Source: Effrenium voratum (Eukaryota; Sar; Dinophyceae; Suessiales; Symbiodiniaceae). Taken from it: a stretch of 64,000 nt of DNA. Shown here piece by piece: positions 21,913 through 32,675 of the stretch. Position 1 is the first letter of the stretch, and the number at the start of each line of letters is the position of its first letter. The notes beneath the pieces were generated by a model that saw nothing but the letters and a program-made list of their open reading frames with translations, did not search any database and had not been told where the DNA came from. The position numbers and the translations under genes are program-made. The DNA lies in contig CAUJNA010000577.1 in the NCBI GenBank assembly GCA_963377175.1, forward strand, positions 107,001-171,000. The letters run 5' to 3'.

Positions 21913-21975
21913 GCACACGCGCACACGCGCACACGCGCACACGCGCACACGCGCACGCGCGTACGCACGCACGCA
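21779..21975. repeat. Microsatellite (CA)n grading into (CACACG)n and (CG)-rich steps
   Basis: ACACACAG repeats pass into pure CA and then into CACACGCG and GCGCGTACGC. The alternating purine-pyrimidine tract of nearly 200 bp is a strong potential Z-DNA former. Confidence 0.95.
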
Positions 21976-21999
21976 GGTCTGGGGGCGATCGGCAAATCG

Positions 22000-23385
22000 A
22001 TAGTGACCCTTACACTGGTTGGAAAAATGGGGCGAGCGCACGTCCAGCCATGCGACTTTTGCCTGCAGACCTGCAAAGATCCCAAGGGCGCCTATGGCAG
22101 CTGCGTTTTGCTCGGAAATCGAACAGCGTTGGAATCACCCGAATGTTGTCTTGTTTTCAGCGGGGTTCCTTATGATTTCCCTGCACAGCATCACCCCCAA
22201 AGGAACCTCATCTTAAACGGGCCAAGGTGATGTTAAAGTGTTCCTTTGGGATTCCTCTAAGGGCGAAGTCAAAGTGACATCATGAGTACCCTCCAAAGGA
22301 AAGCCAAAAGGAAAACCCACTATTTTTTCCCCTCCAAGGGACACCCCAAGTGGTCTACAGGGAAGCCGGACAAAAAATGCAAATCTGAGAGCCCCTCAAA
22401 ACGCTCCCTTTTGGCTGCAAGTGTTTTCCATGGAACCCAAAAAGGGCCACCCCGCCCCCCCCAAAGAAAAAAAGGAGATTCATCCAGATATTGTGTTCAA
22501 CCTGGCGGTTGCAAAGGAGGCATCCATCTGGCTAAACTACAAGATGTTTCACCGAGCGGAAATCCGGAATGCCCAAGTGAGTCAGCGAAGGCACCCATTC
22601 GTTGATTGATTGTTTTACCCCCACCCCAGTCAGTGGGCTTCCACAAATCTCTCCGAGGCACATAGATCAGGTGCTTCGCCAGATGAAGCCACTCCTCGGT
22701 GCCTGGGCTGACAAATGATCCAGCCCGCGGGCCCAGGCTAGGAAGCGCGCTCAATGCGTGCGATGGACTTCCTCGCAAATGGAACGGAAGGCATCCGCGT
22801 CAAAAGGGTGGGCTTTGTGCCAATGGAAACGGAGGCGAATTTATGTAAGTTGTCACAGAAGCCGTGGTCACAATATGCGGTTGCCATAACGCACATGGGA
22901 AACCCCTGCCTTTTGTAGGAAATTTAGAGCTCGTCCCCCTTATCTCCTGCAAAATTTGATCGTAGATGACCTCGTGTTCTCTGTACAGGAATCAACGCCA
23001 AAAAGCAAAACACAAACAAACACAAGCATTCGCAGTGGTGCCCCATTTTTGCCATAATATCAGTGACTCAATTATTACACATTGTATTCCCTTATCATGA
23101 ATGAGTTGGTTTTAAAGTACCACCCAGCCCCATTCTAATTATTTAGCCCCTCATGCTGTGGATGGACGAAATCCTGCACCATCTAAGAAACCCTGGTTTC
23201 TGATGATTCCCCTGCAAATACCAACAAATACTGGTTCCAACCATGTTGTTCTTAGGTGATGCGAACGGATTTCGTCCATCCACAGTAATACCCACAGGGA
23301 GAAGAACAGGTCAAAGTCTCAAAAACCGCAAATCCAAACCCGTTTTCTAGAATTTAGCCCCCTCATATTCCCCATTCCGCCAAGG
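22000..23385. other. No supported gene
   Basis: A minus-strand patch at 22,630-22,790 is exon-like but has no clear borders. A pair of related sequences, TGGATGGACGAAATCC at about 23,160 and GGATTTCGTCCATCCACA at about 23,268, forms an inverted repeat about 100 bp apart. Otherwise nothing is seen. Confidence 0.35.
23160..23283. repeat. Inverted repeat, about 16-bp arms, 124 bp overall
   Basis: The left arm reads TGTGGATGGACGAAATCC and the right arm GGATTTCGTCCATCCACA, exact reverse complements, enclosing about 90 bp with ACCAACAAATACTGG. This is the architecture of a small foldback or MITE-like element. I did not find a second copy in the window. Confidence 0.55.
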
Positions 23386-23390
23386 CCGCA

Positions 23391-23496
23391 CTTCGATTCG
23401 TAGAAGATGCACGCCTCTGCCAGTGGAATCACATCCGTGGGGAACTTGTCCACGGCAGTCTCCGGGAAAAGCCTCAGGAATCGCTTCAGGCACCAG
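23391..23496 (-). CDS. Candidate exon, unassigned
   Basis: After the acceptor TTTTAG the frame reads WCLKRFLRLFPETAVDKFPT followed by DVIPLAEACIFYESK. It has a good globular composition. The donor border is unclear. Family not recognised. Confidence 0.35.
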
Positions 23497-23904
23497 CTAA
23501 AACTTCACCTTCACCAGCTGTCCAAAGGATCCAAATCCTGTCCCTTTTCAACATCGTGGAGGGGAATTACTCCGCATCCAAGGGATCGGCACAACATCCC
23601 AAAATCTTAAGATGCCGGGCGTCATCTTCGACTGGGCGATCCGTGGACACCCCCACACTAAGTTCCACAGGGTCTCGTAGCTTTTCCCGCGTCACGGCTT
23701 GCAAACGAGCTGCTTGTTGACAAACTGCTCCTTAGCACGTCCGTCTGAACCAGAGCCAAAAAGCCCCAACCCCAAAATCCCATGACCCTGCAAAGCCCGA
23801 AACACACCCAACATCGACAAAGCCACCAAGCCATGCATGCATCATTGTGGAAAAGAGAACGGTGCGGGTAAATGAATAGGGCCAACTTGAAACCAGCGCC
23901 ATCT

Positions 23905-24005
23905 GGCTGTGGGTCAAAACCCTGTACCCCTGGTGAACATCAAAATAGGTGGCAAATGGATGTTCATCCACCCCAAAATACAGCCATAGGTTATGCCCTA
24001 TGGCC
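23905..24005. mobile_element. MITE-like element, family E, copy 1
   Basis: Imperfect terminal inverted repeats, GGCTGTGGGTCAAAACC on the left and CCCTATGGCC on the right, are flanked by an identical 4-bp direct repeat ATCT (23,901-23,904 and 24,006-24,009). It is about 101 bp and lies between two minus-strand exon-like blocks, so probably within an intron. Confidence 0.6.
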
Positions 24006-24270
24006 ATCTATGTTCATGTTCACATACCTTTGCTGTTGCGCCCACGCCCCGATTCCACAGCGCACCGGCGCCAAGTCATAGCCAAGTCTCCACCACCTCA
24101 GTGCGGTTGTCGCGCCCCAAAAAAATAGGGCCCCTTCAAGAATACAACTAGAAAGGACCCGGGTAGATGAAGAAACCTTCAACATGCAGCGGGCAAAGGT
24201 TTCTCATTTAAGGCAAAAGTCTATCTTTTAACTGTTTCTTTGGTGCCGCGAACCCCAAAGCAAGTCGGGG

Positions 24271-24294
24271 TATGGAGAACCTGGGTTCTCCATA
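24271..24294. repeat. Perfect 11-bp palindrome with 2-bp centre
   Basis: TATGGAGAACC and GGTTCTCCATA flank TG. It is a compact hairpin with no evident gene context. It could be chance or a protein-binding site. Confidence 0.5.
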
Positions 24295-24849
24295 TTGAGA
24301 AGTCACCTTTGGAGCCTCGCAATAACAATCCGGAAAACCAAAAATCCATTTTGCAGGGCCCTAAAACAGAGACAACCATAAAATCCCTTGCAACAATCTT
24401 GGAACCAAAACGTCGATGGGTGAGTGAGTACCCGAAATCGCCGAAATCGCCTGCAGGCTATGGCAACCTCCACCTCCCGTGCAGTCCCCCTCAAACAAAG
24501 CATGCAAATCCCATGTTAAGCAAAAACTCATCTGGGTTGGAGTCTTCCTTTGGATCACGCATTTGCGCTTCAGGTGTCACCTCGATCCACGCCCTGTCAA
24601 CCTGCCAGAGTCGTCGAGTGCCCCCGTTGACCTCCACAGAAAAGTTGGAGCAGTCTCAAAGCCCCGACAGTCGGCAAACCCCGCGTCAGTCCGGGAACTT
24701 GCGCCAACCCGATGTTTTGAAGGAAGCCCGATCTTCCAGGAGTCCACCCAGAACCATTGTCTTTTAAACAAAAAGGGAATCGATGGACTAGGAAATGGAA
24801 CAAAGCCAATCGAAGCCAGTGGAACCCATCTACTTCTAGCCAAGCTGAC

Positions 24850-24970
24850 CGTATCAAAAGGACGAGGCACAAAGACGAACTCGTTCTCCAGCGCCTGCTT
24901 GGCCTCGATGTCACGCCGCCTCGGGATGCGCGAGGCGAGGTGTGCTGCGCACGGCAGATGAGTCGATGAG
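24850..24970 (-). CDS. Candidate exon, unassigned
   Basis: The minus frame reads HLASRIPRRRDIEAKQALEN followed by EFVFVPRPFDTV. It is GC-rich and globular in composition. Borders were not resolved. Confidence 0.3.
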
Positions 24971-25599
24971 GGCGAAGGGCCGCAAATGAGAAGACCGGAG
25001 CCCTTGATCAATGATGCTGGGCTCCCAATGATGCTGGGTCCTGGTGAATAACCCTCCACGGTCTTTTTGGAGGAGGTTCCTTTGTTACAGGGAAACTCCA
25101 CTGATTACTAACTGGTGGGTTCATTAATCAACTGGGGCCTTGGGGGAGTGCTGCATGAAGCTTCAAAACTGTGCGCGTCACAAAGAAAGCTTGGTGCTAA
25201 AGGGGTCTACCAAGACCAAGTCTGCCTCAAACCAATGGCAGATCAAGAACCGCTCTCTGACTCTCCCCTGACCTTCATCCACCCCAAGCTGTAATCACGT
25301 CGGGTCAGCATTCCCCATGTTTTCCCCTTTCCCTTAGATTCTAAAACATCAGCTTTGGGTCCCTTTCCCAAACAGAGCCCTCCTTGGAAAACAGATGGAT
25401 TTCCCCAGATGATTGAACCAGGCAACCCAGGAATCGCCCTCTATTTCTTGACCAAAACCAAAACCCGGCCACCCATGATGAGCGCTTCCCTTTGGGGGCA
25501 GCTTCCAGCAACTCACCCAGCCCAGACCCTCCATATTTTACCCACCAAAAAGGACACCCAGAGAGGCTTCCCAAGCAGAGCCCTGGAAGCGGCAGAGCC

Positions 25600-25722
25600 C
25601 TGCCCTTCCGGTCCAAGGAACTCCTCCGCCTGCGTCAGCTCCATCTCCACCCCGATGATCAGCTCCACCTGCTCGAAGACCTCCCAAGCTTCGGCCGGCC
25701 GAGCGCCGAGAGCCCGGCTCGC
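25600..25722 (-). CDS. Candidate exon, unassigned
   Basis: After CGAAAGAG the frame reads ASRALGARPAEAWEVFEQVE followed by LIIGVEMELTQAEEFLGPEG. An amphipathic helical segment is likely. The 3' border is unclear. Confidence 0.3.
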
Positions 25723-26764
25723 CTCTTTCGTCGGGATTGTTTTTCTTTGGGGAGAGCAAAAAGGCACGGGGCGCCGGCGGCCCCAAAATGGCACCACGGC
25801 GAGGAACAAAACGGCCACTAAATGGTTTCCGATTTGAGGGCATCTGAAAGAATGTTCAGGGGCGCGGGGAAGTCACTCACAAATTGAGCGCCAAAACTGA
25901 GCGACTTGGTCGCTGGTGGCTCGCGTACTGCAAGGAACCACCTCAAGTGGTTGGTGGACAAGAATCCCCTTCATCTCTACCAAAGTGTCCTTTTGGAGAC
26001 ATTCAGATTGGAAACGTCGGGTCTTGCCTAGAAATGGTGCAAAGGACCCAAAGGAAGACAAAAAAATGATTTGGGATATCTCAGGAATCTCTGAAATCTC
26101 AAGGAAGAATCAAGGCAGGCGAAAAATGAATTTCAGGGGTCAAAGGAATGCTTTTGACTCCAAGGGTCCAACTCAAAGATACTCGAACCGACGGGTTGGC
26201 GTGTCTCGATGACCTGAAAACCAACAAAAAAACAGGGCCAAAGCAGACCTCCCTTGAAGGCAGGCACCCGAAACCAAAAGATGACCCGAAACCGGTTAGA
26301 ATCTCAGAAACCTGTTGATTGATTCATCCAGTGTTCCCACTTGTCAAAAATGTGTGTGTGTGTGTGGGGGGGGTGGTAGCGTCCCAGTGCGATCTGCCAG
26401 GTACTAGAAAGCACTCTGAGATGCAGGGAACTCCACCGGGTTCGAAGCAACTTGAAGGAACCCCTTCCTTCAAGCGGAAGTGTCGCAAAGCTTTGCGCTC
26501 TTGGAAACCTCTCAGCGTATGACTTCAAGTCAATTCCCATGACTACATTCGCCACTTTGAAAGGTCCCGATTGTCATAGTGTCACACACGGCCCGGAGAC
26601 AATGATCTCCGGACAAAGAGCAAAGGCTTGAACTCGAACCAAGCCGGTTCACGTATTTGGGTTCTGATGGGATTTCAAGGCTTCGGTGGGCCGAAGTTGC
26701 CAGGATTCCAGGCTTTCAATTGGGTCCCTCGAGACCCAAAGCCATCACGCCGTCCCAATCTCAA

Positions 26765-26865
26765 GACCAGCCTTGGTCATGATCTCATGCCTCGCTCTGA
26801 CGAACTTCTCCTCGAAACGGCCAGCCAAGGTCGGCTTCAACCAGTTCAAAACAACCATCTCGTAA
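26765..26865 (-). CDS. Candidate exon, unassigned
   Basis: The minus frame reads MVVLNWLKPTLAGRFEEKFV followed by RARHEIMTKAG, bordered upstream by TTACGAG. It is globular in composition. Family not recognised. Confidence 0.3.
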
Positions 26866-27063
26866 CTGGTTGAGAGCCGTAACTTTCTCAATGTCCGAAA
26901 CCAGCTGGCTCAAGCCAGAAGAAAAAAATAAAAAAATAAAAGGCTCCAATCGTCTCGTCCAGCTTAAGAGAAACTCACCACGGAACTTGCAGACCCCCAC
27001 TGTGCGAGAGGCAAACCTGGGGGCATTGGCCACCAGAAAGAAACTGCATGTGTATCTGTGTGT

Positions 27064-27192
27064 GCCCATGGGTCAAAACCCAATTCGGTTAGCCCCCAGT
27101 GAACATCCGATTCAATCCAACCACTACAATAGGTTCTAAGATGGGTGGTGCACCTATCCCAAAATGCTACCATTGGTTTTGAAGCATAGGCC
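27064..27192. mobile_element. MITE-like element, family E, copy 2
   Basis: The left end GCCCATGGGTCAAAACCC and right end GGTTTTGAAGCATAGGCC are imperfect inverted repeats. The flanking tetramers are GTGT and GTAT (3 of 4 match). The interior shares GTGAACATC, AGGTTCTAA and GGTGGTGCACCTA with copies 3 and 6. A (TA)n tract follows directly. Confidence 0.55.
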
Positions 27193-27195
27193 GTA

Positions 27196-27238
27196 TGTAT
27201 ATATACATGTATATATATATATATATATGTATGTATTA
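27196..27238. repeat. (TA)n / GTATGTA microsatellite
   Basis: TATATATACATGTATATATA-type repeats follow the right end of the family E copy 2 element. Confidence 0.8.
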
Positions 27239-27614
27239 CATAGCTCTTCCCCATCTTCCCCGGCGCACTTTGGCCCATTGAAATGCACATAGGAAGCAAA
27301 AACACAACACACAAAAAAGATCGATCCTGGCTCATATGGGTCACAATTAAACCCGGAATTCGACCGAAGGCGGAGAAAAAAAAAAAAACATGTTTCCATT
27401 AGGGAAACCCATTTTGGAGTTACCCTATGCTTCACCACAGCCATATTTCGTCCTGCCATATACTATAGAGGGCTCAGGAGCCCCTAGGAGACCAAAGAGC
27501 AAAAAACAGGTTCTGTCTCATATGCAGTCTTCCAAAACATCTCCTCAATGGCACCAATGGCTTACCCCACAGAAGGACCCCTCTGCTCCCCACAGGGACC
27601 CATGGCTCAGCGGC

Positions 27615-27701
27615 CTCGAAGTCCATCCACAGCCGGTCGAAGAGCTCGATGTCCTCCTTGAGCTCCGCTTTGAAGCGTGGAAGGCCCGTGGCAAAGTCGT
27701 C
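27615..27701 (-). CDS. Candidate exon, unassigned (29 codons, GC donor)
   Basis: The block follows AACCGACAG, encodes DDFATGLPRFKAELKEDIEL followed by FDRLWMDFE, and ends GAG then GC, as in CSL4 intron 2. Both borders are phase 0. It is the natural continuation of the 27,930-28,058 block across a 228-bp intron. A faint resemblance to dynein heavy-chain stalk-proximal sequence is too weak to call. Confidence 0.45.
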
Positions 27702-27929
27702 CTGTCGGTTTTTCGACCGGGAGGGATGACCGAATGACTGAGACCCTTTCAGGAGTCCCTTCAAAAAAGATGTCTGGTGGAGTAAAGAGGGTTGATTACT
27801 CACCGATAGAAAGAGTCCCAACAAAATCCATCTTTGAAAAAAAAAAGTGAGTTTAGGGGTAATGTCCAATCTCACCGGTACCTTTAAAGCAGTGGCTGTT
27901 TCTCCGCGAGGTCATTGATCCCCCGTCAC

Positions 27930-28058
27930 CTCGGAAGGGTCCAGCCATCGCAGCCCCTTCCCAAGCCCCAGGTTTTGAGCCCTCGTCGCCTTGAGCCTGG
28001 GCTCGATCTCGCTGGCGATCTTCGTCATGGTGCTGTCCACCTCCTTCAAGAAGGCCTC
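27930..28058 (-). CDS. Candidate exon, unassigned (43 codons, clean GT-AG borders)
   Basis: The block follows GTCTCTCAG, encodes EAFLKEVDSTMTKIASEIEP then RLKATRAQ and a tail ending RWLDPSE, and is followed by GTGACG. Length is 129 nt with phase 0 at both ends. With 27,615-27,701 it forms the best two-exon candidate of the unassigned set. A coiled, charged helix is likely. Confidence 0.48.
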
Positions 28059-28149
28059 CTGAGAGACCGAAGCCAGCCGAGAATGGGCTTGCGAAGGCAA
28101 GCGGAAAGCAGCTTCTGGCTGAGGCCAGGGCGGCAAAGCAAACAAACAA

Positions 28150-29930
28150 ATTTTGTCTTGGGGGTGGGGGGCGGGTGGTTGATTGAGTATGGTTCTACTC
28201 GAAAGGGGAGCCAATGATTTTGGGCCCAGAAATGATTTTAATCATGCTAAAAAAGGACAAGGACCCCACAATGGTTGGGTCAGCTTTGGTCGTTTTCCAA
28301 ACGCTGACGCCAAATCTGGAGCCGAGCGTACCAAGCGAAAGGGTCCCGTTCGCTGACACTGGGCCGTCCGCAAACCATTTGAGGACAAGTGGACTTCCCA
28401 AAATTGTAAAGGATTTAAGTCTGTGGTTAACTCAAAAGTGCAGTAGGGGCCCGTCGTGACATGCGGGTGTCTTGCTTGGACTCGGGACTCTCTTGGGGGT
28501 TCTGTAGAGGGGAAACCAAAGAGAAACCGATGCCAAATCTTGAATTTGGAACCTCGCGCCAGTCAAATGACATTGGATGTGGGTGATTTTGAAGAAATTA
28601 CAACCCAACATCTCAACGACCAAAGTTCAGGAAAGTTGAACTGAGCCCTGTGGTCAGAATCCAGACGTGCCGAGAGATAACACGAAAGAGCCAATTGGGC
28701 CGTGCCGCCGCGGCCAGCTTGATCTCATCCGGGTAGGTATGCAGCATTCCATTGAATGTCCTGAGACCGGTCCGTCAGGAAATCAATCGGTAGCCTTCCA
28801 TCCCCCAAACAAGAATACTCGGTCTTGTGTTGCCTTGGTACCCTCTTAAGCGCTTGGGTGCTTGGGGTCGACAACATTGCGTTGTAGGGTCCCTGATTCC
28901 CTGCTGCCTCCAAACTGGTAGCTGCCAAACCCTTTGCCGGCCTGGGTCTTGGCAAAAATGTGTTACAAGATGAAAGCCGAGTCCAACCCCCGGAGCCGCG
29001 GAAACCAGAAGCAACAAACCAGCTGCAAGCTCTAACCCAGACCTGAAGGGTTCGATCTCCAGGCCCATGCCGAAACGCCGCAAGAGCTCATGCACTTCAA
29101 CTGGTAAGTTGGATGTTTGACACCAAACCAAACCACGACCCGACAACCAGAATTGGCATCGGTCTCCCGATAAAGTGCTTTCGAAACCCATTTGAAAGGT
29201 AGCGCCCAGTAGGAATTAAGCCTTTCTAGTGAATGACTATTTGGGTAATGTGTCAAAATAATGGGACCTCAATATGGTGGACACGGATCCCTTTTGGCTG
29301 CATTTCAACGGCAGAAAGGAAACTTATCTGGTCTTGGCCTTGTCTTCGTCGTTTTTGCTTTTCCGGCTGCGGGGGGGGGGGGGGGTGTTGGGGCACCCAG
29401 ATAGGCGAGCGGCACGCCGGGCTTCTCCTGCGCTTCCCGAGCCTCGGGGGGGCTGAGGGTCTGACTCGCCCCGGGGAACGAACCCGGGGAACGAACCCGT
29501 TGAAAGGCAGTCAGAAGGCCAAAATCGGGGATCTGGACCCCAAAATGGGGGTCAGGTTTTCTTTTGGGGGTAACCGAAAGATTGGTTGCCCTGGTAGATG
29601 GAAACTAAAACCACCGGTGCCCTGGTGGTGAAACATGTTGACCCATACCCAGCTGAAGAAGGCAAAGGCTGATCTTTGATCAGTTGGGTTGCAACTCAAA
29701 AAATAGAAACGTGTCAGACGAAATGAAAAGAGAAGTTCGCGGTTGAAAATTTGCTGACCTTTTCGAACTCCCCAAAAATTGGGTGCCCTCAACAAGGACA
29801 CCCCTGAGAAATGCTTCAAGTTGGAATGCTTTCTGGTACATGTTTTCAACCATCTGCAAACAGAGCCTCGATGTGCGATTGTCCTATTGCCGTTTGGAAG
29901 GAGGAAAGTTGTAAAAAGGTTGGAAACAAC
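28150..29930. other. No supported gene
   Basis: A short minus-strand patch at about 28,680-28,745 (HTYPDEIKLAAAARPNWLF) could be an exon but has no clear borders. A G11 homopolymer occurs at 29,371-29,383. The remainder shows only overlapping short ORFs. Confidence 0.35.
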
Positions 29931-29934
29931 ATGT

Positions 29935-30037
29935 GGCCATGGGTGAAAATCCCGTACCCCCGGTGAACATCCCAATCCCCACTAGAATAGACGGTGCACC
30001 TACCCAAAAATGGTACCATTGGTTTTGACCCACCACC
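29935..30037. mobile_element. MITE-like element, family E, copy 3
   Basis: The left end GGCCATGGGTGAAAATCC and right end GGTTTTGACCCACCACC are inverted repeats. An exact ATGT duplication flanks it (29,931-29,934 and 30,038-30,041). On the minus strand it begins about 16 bp inside the intron that follows the candidate exon at 30,054-30,133. Confidence 0.62.
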
Positions 30038-30053
30038 ATGTGGTCTGTCACAC

Positions 30054-30133
30054 CTCGAAGGCGGTCTCGTACTTTTTCCATTGTGAACTCATTGGACAGT
30101 CGAAGGCCATGTCCCCATGGAGCCAGGGAACAG
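30054..30133 (-). CDS. Candidate exon, unassigned
   Basis: After the acceptor CGACAG the frame reads VPWLHGDMAFDCPMSSQWKK followed by YETAFE and ends GAG with donor GTGTGA. Length is 80 nt. Family not recognised. Confidence 0.38.
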
Positions 30134-30348
30134 CTGTCGCGACCCGTGGCGTCCACGGGTGACTCCCTTCAAAAGGAAAGTCCCCCCTCGAGGGCCTCTG
30201 TACTTCCATGCGTGAGAGAGTACCTTGCAGATGGGTTGACTCAAGTGCTGTGTTCCCATTCGTTGATCCGGCACGAAGACTCCCACTGGAAACCCTGGTG
30301 AGCCACCTTTGCAGGCTCGTACTTGAAAGAAAGGTAGGTCAGGAAGTT

Positions 30349-30469
30349 TAATGCTGACCCCGCATTCACCAACCCCAGTTTATTAATAGGGAAAGTGTTG
30401 ATTCCCCACTAAACCCAGGGACACCCCCCTATTACTAAACTGTGGTTGATTAATATGGGGTCAGCATTA
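30349..30469. mobile_element. MITE-like element, family F, copy 1
   Basis: Perfect 13-bp terminal inverted repeats TAATGCTGACCCC (30,349-30,361) and GGGGTCAGCATTA (30,457-30,469) enclose a largely palindromic body: CCCAGTTTATTAATAGGG on the left against CCCTATTACTAAACTG on the right. The ATTCCCCACTAAACCC core is shared with the copy at 31,837. Confidence 0.65.
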
Positions 30470-30984
30470 TGGGCAATCCATGGTCCACACTCCAACAAGT
30501 CTACTGTTGTCACGGCATGGTTTGGGCGGGTAAGATACCGATTCCCCCAATCAAACTCACACATCTTTGTGTTGCATGGACGGTCAAACTTAAATGCTTC
30601 TGCACAAGGACATGGGCGACTTTTGAGTCCCCCGCTTTTCCTGTCCCTCCCAAATGGGTCCCGACCTGCAGCTTGACTGAACCTCTTTTGTAGGTTCCAG
30701 AAGAAACGTGGCAGAGGAAACGCCACTGGACGGCCGCGCCTGTCTGATGACGTTTACATCGAAGCCAGTGGGGAAGAACTGAGGTGTCGGAGAAAGAAAC
30801 CTGGCGTGCGCGGCCACGAGCTCGGCTGAGAGCCCTTGGTCCTGGTCCATTTCAGGCCAGATGTAGGGTTGGCCTCTTCTCGCTTCGGCAGCGCTGTATG
30901 GGTATGAATCAAAAGAGGGGTACTCCGAAATCAAGCTGGAAAGGGTAGAAAACACGCCCACGAACTTGCACGCGCAGACAGCAC

Positions 30985-31141
30985 GCACCCACCCACAACC
31001 ACAACCACAACCACAACCACACCCCACACAGACAGACACACACAAACAATCAAAGAAACAAACACAAACACAAACACAAACACAAACACAAACACACAGA
31101 CACAGACACAGACACAGACACAGACACAGACACAGACACAG

Positions 31142-31218
<77 letters not shown>

Positions 31219-31355
31219 GCCAGCCAGACACAGACACACAGACACACAGACACACAGACACACAGACACGCAGACACGCAGACACACACAGACACACAGA
31301 CACACAGACATACAGACAGACACACAGACACACAGACACACAGACACACAGACAC

Positions 31356-31392
<37 letters not shown>

Positions 31393-31548
31393 TAGACAGA
31401 CAGACAGCCAGCCAGCCAGCCAGCCAGACAGACAGACAGACAGACAGACACAGACACACAGACACACAGACACACAGACACACAGACACACAGACACACA
31501 GACACACAGACACACAGACACACAGACACACAGACACACAGACACACA
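30985..31548. repeat. Compound microsatellite (CAGACA)n, (CAGA)n, (CACAGA)n, over 500 bp
   Basis: CCACAACCA, AAACACA, CAGACA, CAGA and CCAG sub-blocks follow one another. Spurious Cys/Val- and Gln/Thr-rich ORFs of up to 349 aa cross it. No gene is implied. Confidence 0.96.
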
Positions 31549-31787
31549 AGCGCTGTATACCTCTCTCAGCCCTGCCTGTGAAAGTAGTTGAAGCGATAGT
31601 CCTCTCGCAATCATCGGCTTTCGCTGATCGGACATTCAAAAAAATGCCTCACCACTCAAATGGTCCAAAGGAAACGCTGAGGTTAGCCTGCACTTAACTC
31701 TAACATGCAACCCAACAAACCATCATGGCCAACGGAATCTCCTTCTCTGACCCCACTTTTTGGGCATATGTGAAGTTTGCCACTTCG

Positions 31788-31829
31788 CTATGAGCAAAAC
31801 ATATGGCTCAGCTGCACTCCAGACTTCCC
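31788..31829 (-). CDS. Candidate terminal exon following the 31,928-32,086 exon
   Basis: After the acceptor CATTATTTTCAG the phase-0 frame reads GKSGVQLSHMFCS and then a stop. It would be the C-terminus of the gene whose upstream exon is at 31,928-32,086, spliced over a 98-bp intron. Its shortness keeps confidence low. Confidence 0.33.
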   Translation of the reverse strand, partial: GKSGVQLSHMFCS

Positions 31830-31836
31830 CTGAAAA

Positions 31837-31931
31837 TAATGTTGACCTAGGATTCGGACTGAATCCCCACTAAAAGGGGACACCCTCCTATTAATCAACC
31901 AGGGGTTCTACTTGAAGCGGGGTTAACCTTA
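31837..31931. mobile_element. Family F element, copy 2, apparently forming an intron
   Basis: The terminal repeats TAATGTTGACC and GGTTAACCTTA and an ATCCCCACTAAAAGGGG core match copy 1. On the minus strand the element end supplies the donor GTTAACC directly after the last codon of the upstream exon. The AG acceptor (TTTTCAG) lies just beyond the other end. The predicted intron, 31,830-31,927, is therefore almost exactly the element. Confidence 0.5.
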
Positions 31932-32086
31932 TCAACCACCAGCCTTTCCATGCGCTTGCTGCGCAAAAGCATTTCACAACACCCAAGGTCCTTGTTGGAG
32001 TTCACGCCAAGGTACTCGGCCAAGAGCCCCACCATGTTCAGAAAGCGGGCCACCTGCGGCCGAAGATCCCGAAGATCCCAAACCTC
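31928..32086 (-). CDS. Candidate exon, unassigned (53 codons)
   Basis: The block starts after GTCCAAG, ends AAG before GTTAACC, and is 159 nt with both borders phase 0. It encodes EVWDLRDLRPQVARFLNMVG, then LLAEYLGVNSNKDLGCCEML and LRSKRMERLVVDK. Composition is clearly protein-like. It lies on the same strand as CSL4, about 590 bp beyond its stop, so it is probably part of the next gene. Family not recognised. Confidence 0.5.
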
Positions 32087-32675
32087 CTTGGACGCCGAAA
32101 CGCCCAAAAGACACTTTGGTTTCTTGGGCTCCAGCCTTGAGCCCTAAATCTTTTTTGGGGTGTTCGGCGACGCGGGGCGCAGCCCCGGGAACTGGAGCCA
32201 TGGTCAGAAATCAGGAGCTCCGCTGTTTGCCGAGGCTGGAAAAGGGACATGAGACATGTTGAAACTGGAGGGCTCTAAACGGGGATTCGCAAACGGGCAA
32301 CCATGGGCCTGCCAAAGCCATGAGTGAACCTGGACCTGATGGCTGCCCCATGCAACGAGCCTTGTGAAAAGGTGAGAAAGTCAAAGTTGAGAAACCAAAG
32401 CAGTTGTGGGTGTTCCCTGTCAGTTGTTGTGAGCACGTCCGTTGGCTTACCGGACGGCTTCCCCTCCTCAGAAAGAAAAACGAGTCGATCGCCGGAGCTG
32501 TCTGCTCAAAAACGAGTCGAGTGCTCTGCCTGCTGGCAACCTTTTTGCCGCGCGCCCAGTCATGTGCGCCCCATGCGGGGGTTTCCCATGTCACTCACGT
32601 AACCTCGAAACTCCTCACGCATGTTGTGTTCACTCGACCAACATCACATTTGTTGGTCGACAAAAGGAACAAACC

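Noticed and set aside
27615..28058. Dynein heavy-chain assignment for the two-exon candidate
   Set aside because: Only a loose helical resemblance; no diagnostic motif is visible.
30590..31697. Cys/Val-rich 349-codon and Gln/Thr-rich 243-codon ORFs
   Set aside because: Direct translation of the CAGACA microsatellite; stop codons are absent because of the repeat composition.
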